A stretch of 64,000 bases of DNA, from contig CBFFRP010000373.1 in NCBI GenBank assembly GCA_965644295.1, forward strand, positions 1 to 64,000, in the 5' to 3' direction. The stretch is from Paraphysomonas bandaiensis. Taxonomy: Eukaryota > Chrysophyceae. Shown here piece by piece: positions 1 through 9,065 of the stretch; the stretch's first letter is position 1; each line of letters begins with the position of its first letter. A program made the position numbers and the translations under genes. Below the pieces are notes generated by a model, which saw only the letters and a list, made by a program, of their open reading frames with translations, did no database searches and was not told the DNA's origin.

Positions 1-330
1 ATCATCATCACCATCACCATTACAACTCTGGCATTTTGGCACTGGCTTTTTATAACATAAACTATATAATAAATTTTATTTTATAACTTTTTCTAATTTT
101 CATAAAAGCCAAAATGCCAGAAAGCCAAAATGCCAAAACTATATTTTTATTTTATTATAAGATAATTATTTAATATTATATAAAGTAATTAATTTTTATT
201 TAAAGTATAGTATTATTAATATTATTATATAAGATAATTATTATATTTAAAGAGAAAAGGAAAGAGTAATAAAACGAAGTTTTATTACGATACGAGAGCC
301 TTTCTGGCTCAGGAAGAATGCCTAAGCGGC
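1..330. other. AT-rich non-coding block with inverted repeats
   Basis: Very AT-rich DNA with no credible ORF. It contains CTGGCATTTTGGC at 28-40 and its inverse GCCAAAATGCCAG at 108-120, with a further GCCAAAATGCC at 124-134, so it can fold into a long hairpin. Its right part (about 180-265) shares runs such as ATATAAAGTAATTAATTTT with the AT-rich block at 27120-27270. Both blocks end in an AAAGAGAA purine run followed by a GAA-loop hairpin. It lies just downstream of the Gag-protease ORF on the minus strand and may be that element's 3' region. Confidence 0.6.
266..288. repeat. GAA-loop hairpin, copy 1
   Basis: Perfect 10-bp stem GTAATAAAAC / GTTTTATTAC with a 3-nt GAA loop. A second small hairpin (GAGCC / GGCTC, 294-309) follows. 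The same architecture with a different stem sequence occurs at 27282-27304. Function unknown. Confidence 0.7.
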
Positions 331-1847
331 TTAGAGCGACCCCTCGGCCCTTCGCCCTGTCTGTGTGTCTCGTGCTTCTCGCGCTCTCGCGACTTCTACT
401 TTCGAATATTGGGCTTCGCGCTCCGCTACAGTCGTTACGTTGACTTTGGCCGTCGCCCAGTCGCGCATGTCGGCCACATACATCTTGTTCTTTCGATAGA
501 AAGTCAAATCACTGTCAGGTAAGTGGACAGTGAAAGACTCTCCCTGCCTATATGTCACTTCATATATGTCTTCTACGTCCGCCTGACATAGCACGCTTGC
601 CCTTAGCTCATCTGCTGTCTTACAGGTGAAGAATTGGTCTAGCTCGCCTACATTCGGTAGTTCCAGTGCGTGTCCCGATAATCCCGCCACGGTGCATCCT
701 TTGGACGCCGGTCTTACATTGTTCAGTAGTCTTGGGTGTACTACCGAGACATCCGCCTGGTTGTCGAGTAATACCTCGTACCATTGGAATGGCTCGCTTC
801 CTGACGTGAAGGCGTTCAACATTGTTGTCGTGCAGTGCTTGTTTTCTGATTCTTGGCTACTGTCTGGGCATTCGTTCATTCTGTGGCCTGGCTCACCGCA
901 GCCCCAACATATGAGCTGCCTTTTTTCAGACCACGTTTGCTGTTGTGCGACTTCGTGTCGTTCCCTTGTTGCTGCTCTGGTGTATCATCGCTATCTGCTG
1001 ATTTCTTGCCTTTGTCAGACTTCGATTTGCTCACGAATGCGGATCCGCCGCCTGCTCTCGTTGCTCTCTTCGGCGTTAGATATTTTGATGCTTTAGTATA
1101 TATTTCATTTACGTGTGTAGGTGCTGCTTGCGTGCCCATTGTTAGATCGTTGAGATAGCTAGTTTTGAAATCGCCATATCTCGTGTCGTCCAGCCCTTCG
1201 AAGAAATCCATCGCGATGTCCTCTTCATTCATTTCCGCGTTGTTCATGTCTTTGTAGGCTTCTAATAGATGATCAAACCTCTCCTTATAAGTAACTATAC
1301 TCTCATATGCTCCCTGTTTAGCGTCTTTGTACCTTTTCCTCGCTTCTGCTCGTACCACTGTACTTACGCTGGAGTTAGTAGATACTTTGTGGGTTTGTTT
1401 GATAGCCAGCCATAGTAGTAGAGGATCCTTAGTCCTGTTCATGAGCTCGTATTCATCTAATAGCTTGACTGCATCCATTGATTCGTGGCTCAGATGGTCT
1501 ACCATGAATGAGTAGAATGCCGATCTATCGTTCCGCATCTTGTCTATTAATCTCCCTCTGGTCTTGGTCTTGTCCTTCATCAGGTCGAGGTTAACTCCAT
1601 AGGGGTCGTCTTCCAAATCAAAATCCTCTGGGTTTATCGCATCGGGCTCATAATATTTGTCCAGCTCTACTAGGCGTGCAAGATCACCGTACTTTTGCAT
1701 GCCCACCACTACAAGCCTCTGTTTGAATGTGGCGAAGTTCGAGTTGGCACCGTATCTTAAAGTCGGTACATGTTCTGGTCTATCGGTGCTCGGTTTCTTG
1801 CCGAATCTTGCAAATCTTGTTGGCTTGTCGTTCGTTGTCTTCTTCAT
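331..1847 (-). CDS. Retroelement Gag and aspartic protease, frameshifted, no polymerase
   Basis: Two overlapping minus-strand frames encode an LTR-retrotransposon-type Gag followed by a protease. The first (1847-876, 323 aa) is a charged capsid-like protein ending in a Lys/Ser-rich tail. The second (to 331) carries a CCHC zinc knuckle (CWGCGEPGHRMNEC, about 883-921) and then a retroviral-type protease with LLDNQADVSVV, where DNQA replaces the usual D-S/T-G. The knuckle is readable only after a -1 shift at the A6 run (plus-strand T6 at 921-926). That is either programmed frameshifting or a mutation. No integrase or reverse transcriptase follows; the DNA below 331 is AT-rich. It is therefore a Gag-Pro fragment or non-autonomous element, probably Ty1/copia-like. 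Family assignment is moderate. Confidence 0.75.
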
Positions 1848-2019
1848 AATTTCCTCTTACGCAGAGAAAAATACGGTACTCGGTCGAATGTTACGGATGT
1901 TACAAATCAATAAACGGACGGAATACCCCCGTTGCTTTCACACAGTCTACACTACAGGTAGTCAAAGCAAGGTTCTCTTTATAGTTTACTACAGAACTTC
2001 TCAGTAAGAGGAAATTATG
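1847..2019. repeat. 15-bp perfect inverted repeat upstream of gag
   Basis: ATAATTTCCTCTTAC at 1847-1861 is exactly repeated in inverse as GTAAGAGGAAATTAT at 2005-2019, separated by 143 bp. The left arm abuts the gag start codon. It could be an element terminus or a leader structure. Confidence 0.6.
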
Positions 2020-2147
2020 CCTCTATTCTACAGCCGTACACTACACACTGCATAATATTACACCATACACCTCTATGTGCCCTATGCATATCTTATACAG
2101 TCACTTCAAGTACTAAACTGAAAAGAACATCCTCTCATTCCTCTACG

Positions 2148-2897
2148 ATGTATGTATGTATGTATGTATGTATGTATGTATGTATGTATGTATGTATGTA
2201 TGTATGTATGTATGTATGTATGTATGTATGTATGTATGTATGTATGTATGTATGTATGTATGTATGTATGTATGTATGTATGTATGTATGTATGTATGTA
2301 TGTATGTATGTATGTATGTATGTATGTATGTATGTATGTATGTATGTATGTATGTATGTATGTATGTAGTATGTATGTATGTATGTATGTATGTATGTAT
2401 GTATGTATGTATGTATGTATGTATGTATGTATGTATGTATGTATGTATGTATGTATGTATGTATGTATGTATGTATGTATGTATGTATGTATGCATGTAT
2501 ATATGCCATGTATGTATGTATGTATGTATGTATGTATGTATGTATGTATGTATGTATGTATGTATGTATGTATGTATGTATGTATGTATGTATGTATGTA
2601 TGTATGTATGTATGTATGTATGTATGTATGTATGTATGTATGTATGTATGTATGTATGTATGTATGTATGTATGTATGTATGTATGTATGTATGTATGTA
2701 TGTATGTATGTATGTATGTATGTATGTATGTATGTATGTATGTATGTATGTATGTATGTATGTATGTATGTATGTATGTATGTATGTATGTATGTATGTA
2801 TGTATGTATGTATGTATGTATGTATGTATGTATGTATGTATGTATGTATGTATGTATGTATGTAGTATGTATGTATGTATGTATGTATGTATGTATG
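2148..2897. repeat. (TATG)n tetranucleotide microsatellite, about 750 bp
   Basis: Continuous TATG/CATA repeat of roughly 185 units. Phase breaks occur at about 2365 and 2864 (GTAGTATG in both) and a short degenerate patch at about 2490-2510 (ATGCATGTATATATGCCATG). All open frames through it are artefacts: because 4 and 3 are coprime, three frames stay open. Confidence 0.98.
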
Positions 2898-2976
2898 CAG
2901 GTTGGTACGAAGTAGGTAAGTATGCTACTGTTTCACTGTTACTTAGCTCTCAAATCATACTATTTCTGTTCTGGCA

Positions 2977-3543
2977 ATGGGGTGCACTATTTCATCCGCA
3001 GGTCATAAGGGAGAAATACCTGAAGCTAGTAGTATCCCCATATCAGTTGTGAGCGGGGATTGTAAAGGTGGGCTTAAGGAGGTATCGTGTAGTCAGATAT
3101 CAGACAGAAGAGACTGGGAAGTCATACAAGGCGGAGACATAGGAATCGGGCCTGGGAGTTACTACACTGATGATGAGACAATATCGATTACTTCTCACAT
3201 AGCTTTCCCTGAAGAGAGTGATGTGTGGGAGTTTATTGATAGGTTCGAGCGCATGGAGAACGGTGTATATAACCCTGTCGTTATATTGGAGGTTCCTAAG
3301 GGAGATTCTATATTGATGAGAGCTCATCGTTTGAAATTTATGTATCAAAACCTGGATGGAAATACTGGAAACAGTCCCCGGGAGTTTGTCATGGCATGCA
3401 GAAATTTCTGTGGAGAGAATGTGCCGGATTCGAAAGTATATGTGCGCACTGCAGAATGGTGGAAAAACAAGAAAGTGGACAAGAATATTGTCCGTGCTAC
3501 CGGTGGTGGAGTGGCATTAGCACACGCCGTCCCCGTATCTTGA
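2977..3543 (+). CDS. Hypothetical protein with N-terminal MGC acylation motif
   Basis: A 188-residue single-exon ORF not recognised as a known family. It begins MGCTISS, a textbook dual-acylation start (N-myristoyl Gly2, palmitoyl Cys3), so it may be anchored to the cytoplasmic face of a membrane. The body is soluble-looking and mildly acidic with no transmembrane segment. The central part contains PEESDVWEFIDRFERMENG and a Cys pair near residue 140. The reading frame could be extended upstream into the microsatellite, but the MGC start is preferred because the upstream residues would be pure repeat. It ends 80 bp after the microsatellite plus a 570-bp ORF, and no neighbour is functionally linked. 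Confidence 0.55.
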   Translation: MGCTISSAGHKGEIPEASSIPISVVSGDCKGGLKEVSCSQISDRRDWEVIQGGDIGIGPGSYYTDDETISITSHIAFPEESDVWEFIDRFERMENGVYNPVVILEVPKGDSILMRAHRLKFMYQNLDGNTGNSPREFVMACRNFCGENVPDSKVYVRTAEWWKNKKVDKNIVRATGGGVALAHAVPVS

Positions 3544-3982
3544 GATATACTTTCCTGATAAGGACATTATATATGAGATATGTGCGTTGTAATATTTAAT
3601 ATTGTAATACTGTACGCCATTCGTCATTTCTACTTTTGGAATACGAGTGGAATGCGATTATAATAGTGTGGTGCGAATAATTATCGGTTTTATTTATAAT
3701 CACACTGCGTTAATATAAATTCTACATTCTACGATTTCGTTTCTACTCAGTTGGAGTTCATTCTGTTAATACTTCCGCAAACCATTTCTTTAGCTCTTCT
3801 GCTAAGCTACACAATTGCTGAAAACCTAGGTGTGGTCGTTTTGACTGCACTACACATCGATAGACAGTACATAAGTGCGGTATATTATTACATATAACAT
3901 CTGGAGCTGTGATGTATGGATTCAGTCATCCAGTACTAGTTCCACTGTCGCAGTGTGTAGAATACCAACCACATTCTAATCT
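3544..3982. other. Intergenic
   Basis: AT-rich spacer between the convergent MGC-protein gene and HIBCH. No ORF or repeat recognised. Confidence 0.6.
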
Positions 3983-5853
3983 TCAGATTCTACTCTTAAA
4001 CTTTTTGTCAAACGTCCAAGTGTTCACATCGGGAAGGTTCAGGTCGTTCTCGCCGAGGTCATTGAAGTATGTTTCGATTTTCTCAGGTGTGACTTCATGC
4101 AAAGAGCTAGGGTTCCATACAGGTGAGTTGTCTCGGTCCACAAGTAAAGCTCGGACACCCTCAGCGAAATCGTGTTCCCGCATGCATCCTTGAGAGAGTC
4201 GGTACTCCTACACACAAATTCGGTTCATCAGTTACATACGAATCTAACTAGTCGAGATAGCATAGCTATCACTCAGATCAACCACAAATCATAGGTTCAC
4301 AATATACAGCGTCATGAATGTACAATGCGCAGAACCTACCATGATCAAACATTCTCTCAGATTCTTATTGCGGCCCTGGGACAGCTGGGCAAGTGTCAGC
4401 TTAAGACTGCTGGGCGACATCTTGCGCAGTGACTACCATGGTAAATCGTAAGAGAAAAATTATATCATGCACAGTACATATGGCATAACAAACAGTTGAA
4501 TACAAAAAATGAAGCATATATATACCATATAATACAACGGTGTTTGTTGTACCTTTAGAGTGTTATTAGCCCATTGGTTCTCACCAGAGCCCACCTCCTG
4601 TACTAGTGCATCTAGAATATCTTCCACTCTATCTTTATTCGCAAAACAGCGCCTGGTACCACATACCACAACAATAAGATATGAAATGAAATTCACAGAT
4701 ATATATAATCATGCCCCTCAGTCTACGACTTACTCGATAGAATCGAGAGATCCAGGAAGTAGTGCATGACCAGCCTGCTCGCCAACATTAGCACTGGATC
4801 CTAGTGACGACAAAATCTCCTCCAGCGCAGATCGAGAGGCAGATCGATCCTCCGGAAGTGTCGACATTGCGTGCTCCAACTCTTCATACTTAGCACTATA
4901 TGTGATGATTACATGCAACATAACGGTGTGAGCTACCAATACAACTGCTAGATAACATATAGCAACTGTTATATACATCGCATTCAAATTGAAACCATGC
5001 CCTAATAAATATAGATGCTAATATACCTGGGCATGTAATGAGTCGCGATTCCTGTGAGGAGCAGGTCTGCGGCCTTGAGGCGGCAGCCAGTGAGCGCTGC
5101 CAGCACGTAAAGACAGTATAGTTATGGACACGCACATATTACCCACCTAAGTACGTCCCAACGCCACGAGGAAGGTGAGGCAGCCACGCGCTGCTTCCCA
5201 CATCAGGAAACAGTCCGATAGCTACAACAAGGCAGAGGAGATAATGACAACTGCACTCACAATTATGACGAGACACACTAACCAGTTTCCGGCATCGCAA
5301 ACATAGTCTTCTCTGTGGCGATCCTTACATCGCCGAATATTGACACGCCAACCCCTCCTCCCATGACAATTCCATCCCAAAATGAAACCTATATACTCGA
5401 GGTTAAATACCGCATACCTTGGAGTAACCAATGAGCTTACTTGAGGAATAGTTGAATTTGCAAGGGCGAAATTCATTTCGTACTCTTCCCTAAAGAAGTC
5501 AGCAGATGGCTCGCCACGAAGACCAATACCAATTCCAGAACCCTTTTCTTTGATGGCATTGTACATACTCTTGACATCACCTCCTGATAAGCTCTTTACG
5601 TAAGAAAAAACTCGCAGATCGATATATAAGTATGTGTACCTGCGCAGAAGGCTTTCGGTCCCTCTCCTCTCATAAGGATCGAAGACACGGATGAATCTTC
5701 CGCCCATGAGTCAATCAAGTCCTTAATTTCATTGCACATGGGTTTGTTCAATACATTCATCATCTTTTCTCGGCTTAAAATAATTTTACGCGACGAGCCC
5801 ATTGCACTCGACACAATGGCGTTAGATGACAATGCTGTAACTGTTCGTCGCAT
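3983..5853 (-). CDS. HIBCH: 3-hydroxyisobutyryl-CoA hydrolase, mitochondrial
   Basis: Hydrolyses 3-hydroxyisobutyryl-CoA in mitochondrial valine catabolism (crotonase superfamily). I resolve nine exons with GT-AG introns: 5853-5640, 5583-5441, 5388-5283, 5221-5147, 5096-5027, 4895-4736, 4652-4553, 4420-4340 and 4207-3983. Family blocks appear in order: KAFCAG / GGDVK across intron 1, the oxyanion-hole block [12 protein letters not shown], the active-site block FAMPET / IGLFPDVG across intron 3, [20 protein letters not shown], then [12 protein letters not shown] and [18 protein letters not shown] near the C-terminus. The order and length (about 380 aa) match the family. The N-terminus, starting [10 protein letters not shown], is basic and hydroxylated as in a mitochondrial presequence. 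The promoter region at 6000-6110 has GGTATACC palindromes. Confidence 0.95.
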
Positions 5854-6007
5854 GATTATGAAAGGGAGGGGTTGAAACTAGCTGAGTGAGGCGAGATAAG
5901 CCGAATGCTACACTGGTTCCAGAATGGAAGGTTGATTATACTCTTGTCGAATTATGAAGAGTGTCATAAATCTATGAGCTGCACTGTAACACACCAGCCG
6001 ACGTCAA

Positions 6008-6112
6008 CAGTATACAGTACGGTATACCATAAAACTACGCACTATCGTAGGGCTACAGAGTGGTATATCTACGTATACGTTGTGTATACTGGTATACCGT
6101 GGTATCTAGAAT
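6008..6112. promoter_or_regulatory. Palindrome-rich region upstream of HIBCH
   Basis: Contains GGTATACC at 6021-6028 and 6091-6098 plus several GTATAC elements, 155-245 bp upstream of the HIBCH start. The same palindrome recurs upstream of other genes here. A promoter role is inferred. Confidence 0.4.
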
Positions 6113-7396
6113 CAAACAGAAGAGGAGTAAGAGGATATGTAGTACTGTCCAATGAGATTAATGAAATCTATCTTTGATTGGCTAATCGTACCTGAGCAAC
6201 TGTCAAGGTCGGGGCCGGGGTGGCCATTACTCTCAGCGAGCGTGTAAGGATGAGATGTCGTTATTCGAGCACTTTATGTCTAACCTAAATCGATGGATCC
6301 ATAGTGATCAGCTGTATGGGTAGCTCTGTATGACCAGTGACTTTCCCGGAAATACATAATAGATATCAGAAAACTCTAGACACTTTCACTTTATGACACC
6401 AGAGCAAAGTAGTTGGTATGTTACAGCACTATCTATATATAACTCCATTCGGAGCCTTTCTACTACGTAAGCTCTTCTTACTGATGATCATAGGTCAAGC
6501 CATACTCAGCTTTAACAAGTAGAACGCAATGAGAAATACTCTGAATGCGTTCTTTACTCTGTACTCTATTCTCCTCCTTTCCTTGAGTCAGCAGTTGCGA
6601 GAGCGCTAGTGATACGCTGAGGGAAGAGTGTGGAGCTGAGGAGTTCAATAAGCCGGTAAATGACACACACTCTAGTAGATGCAGCACAGTTGTTGAAGTT
6701 CCCGAATCTTCATGTAACACCAGTGACACCAATTACAAACCAACCCTGAAGAAACCATATGAACACGAGCTGAAGGATATTCTTCATCGATGCTACACAG
6801 TGCACCCATGATGTGCGTAAGCCATACAGAGATACCTCACTCGCGTAAGCACATTTAAAATAAAAATATTTCAACCTATTAAACTAGGTGTTAAGCTGTT
6901 AAGCTAAAATGTATTCTAAGTGCTTGGTTAGATTATTTATTGTGTCAAGGTACAGCCATCTTAACTGTTACTGCAACTTTAGAATTTACGGAAGACTTTC
7001 ATAGCAAACTTATGGAAAACTGAGAGCAGCTAGGCAGCTGGTGTGTTACATAGTTTACTGATATGATAAATGTACACATCTGTTATCAATTATAGCTTTA
7101 CACAGACGCTAAATTCGTTACTTAATGAATGCTCTGGCTGTCTTATGAAAATTTAAAGCATGCGAAATAATATTTGTAAACAAGTATTGAATCATAATGA
7201 TTTACTGGATGAATCTTTGAAAGGCCTCAACTAACGCGACTTGCCAGGGGAGCTGGGCCCTCATTTACTATTTCGTATATATTTGTTGGAAAACTGTAGA
7301 ATGCATGCTATACATTATACATACATTATTGTGCTGGAAGCATTATTAAGCGATGCAATGGCGCATCGAAATGTGATGATGTAAGTGATTCAATAT
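6113..7396. other. Intergenic, no recognised gene
   Basis: A minus-strand ORF of 84 codons (6478-6732) is Ser/Leu-rich with no recognisable domain and could be a lone exon, but I cannot support it. The rest is AT-rich spacer. Confidence 0.5.
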
Positions 7397-7480
7397 TGAA
7401 AGTCTTTTTATTTAGCAATAGGCGTTAGAAACCTGTTCCAATATAGTGGCTAGTTGAATGCTAGACATACTAGTTAGACC
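7397..7480 (-). mobile_element. 5'-truncated LINE tail, 84 bp, with 15-bp target duplication
   Basis: Flanked by direct repeats TAAGTGATTCAATAT at 7382-7396 and 7481-7495. The insert begins TGAAAGTCT (plus strand) and contains TTTAGCAATAGGCGTT, ending near CATACTAGTTAGA. It is the same sequence as the copies at 34065-34254 and 59872-59952. Its TGAAAGTCT end matches the 3' terminus of the LINE at 21189. Confidence 0.85.
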
Positions 7481-7703
7481 TAAGTGATTCAATATCGCCA
7501 ATATGGGAAACATAAAATAGAGTATATCGTTAGCACATTCGTATTCGTCTGAAAAAATATGAGCCAGATAGATACCCGCATTCCACACCAGATGAAAATA
7601 TGTTCTTTATGATTACATGGTGTATACGCATCGATTTTTCAAACCATTATCCTTAAATATTCACAACATAAGAGATTAATAGAGAACAGATATGGGCCAA
7701 TAA

Positions 7704-8620
7704 TTATGGAAAATTATTTCCAGGAAGACTCTGTGCTTCCATTATCATGGATTGTTCTTTTTGCAAAACATTATTCCTTATTCCTAACGCTCTTTGTATC
7801 AGTGCGCGGCGCTCGCTCTTCGACCTTAATAACTGTTGCTGTATAGTAATATCAGCATATAGAGAACTAGGCTGTATTTGAGTACGGACAAACCTTTTCG
7901 TGGAGTCGTCGAGTTCGTATTGGCAGACCATCCACATCCAATTCGCTATTTCCAGTCAAATTAAGAGAGTGTAAATTGATCATCCGCTCAAACTGATCCC
8001 CCAATACTTTGATGTTGTTGTACGACAAGTCAACAACCTGAAGAGATCGCAGCTCGACAAAGCAAGCCGGTATCGTCCGCTACAGCATGTAGTAAGTAAA
8101 CATACACAGGAGAGGAAAAATGACTCACGAGCTCATTGTGACTTAGATACAAGAACTCGAGAAGAGGCAGCTTTGAGAGCTCGTCAGGTAAAACATCGAT
8201 GTGGTTCCAAGAGAAGTCTACGATCCGCAAATCATGAAGAGTGGAAAATTTTATATTGCTAATGCTAGTGAGTAAATTCTACAAAAAGCAATTAACACAG
8301 AGATAGCTACATACAACTTAATCACTCACTCTACTCATATCAAGTTGTTCGATGAGTCGGAAATGTTGAAGTGATGAAATTTCAACGAATTTGTTTTTGC
8401 TCGCCTTTAGTACTTTTAAATTAGCAAACCCTAACACTTCTATTGGCCAACACGAAATATCTAAATCTGATAAGTCGAGTGTATGCTGCCGACTTCGTTC
8501 GCACTTATCGATTCGTTCAATCAACTACGAAAAATGCATCAGTTCGTCAATACTTATGACTACAATACCTACATTTTTGTCGACGTTGAGCTTCTCTGCT
8601 TGTTTTCTCGCCTTCCGCAT
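7704..8620 (-). CDS. Small leucine-rich-repeat protein
   Basis: About 220 aa, five exons. Exon 1 (8620-8573) is short and basic (MRKARKQAEKLNVDKN). Following exons carry tandem LRRs of the LxxLxLSxNxLxxLP type: LDLSDLDISCWPIEVL, LKVLKASKNKFVEI, LRIVDFSWNHIDVLPDEL, LEFLYLSHNEL and LQVVDLSYNNIKVLG. The last exon (from about 7831) is a charged helix ending in GNNFP. LRR arrays of this kind serve as protein-protein scaffolds; the partner cannot be read from sequence. Size and layout resemble LRRC57-like proteins but I do not assign orthology. It is divergently oriented to TDP1, 445 bp away. Confidence 0.85.
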
Positions 8621-8835
8621 TGCTGTGTGAGATAACCGAAAACTACCTTTAAACTAATTTATACTAGTGCACAGGTCAATAAACCGGAATGTTTTGGTCA
8701 ATTGTCCCTGTAGTGGTACTCTCTGCTGTTAGTCGCCTTTGAGTTTATTGTAATAGCTGTGATGAAACATACATACACTCCTATGCTGCACATGGACACT
8801 GAAGAGGTAGATGTAACGACACACGCTCTGTGCTG

Positions 8836-8882
8836 CCTATACAGTATACAGTGTTATACGGCATGTATTATACCGGTATTCG
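8836..8882. promoter_or_regulatory. Palindromic element between LRR gene and TDP1
   Basis: Contains GTATAC repeats and TACCGGTA (8871-8878) in the divergent intergenic region. Inferred shared promoter element. Confidence 0.4.
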
Positions 8883-9065
8883 ACATAAACCAGAAATGGT
8901 ACACTTTTGGGGAGAATATTCCTGCTTTTGAGGTAAACTCGCAAAATCTGCTTGTCGAATGCACCCTTCCAGGACATCACGAAGCACGAAGCACGATTCA
9001 ATGAAGTGGAAGTGGAAGTTAGTCGACGTGGATGGTGATGTTGTGTAGCTGACACCACAGTCTCC

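Noticed and set aside
626-1158. Plus-strand ORFs opposite the Gag-protease gene
   Set aside because: Shadows of the minus-strand frame; no domain.
2148-3052. Long ORFs (MYVC and HTYI repeats) across the microsatellite
   Set aside because: They are translations of (TATG)n in all frames; no unique coding sequence.
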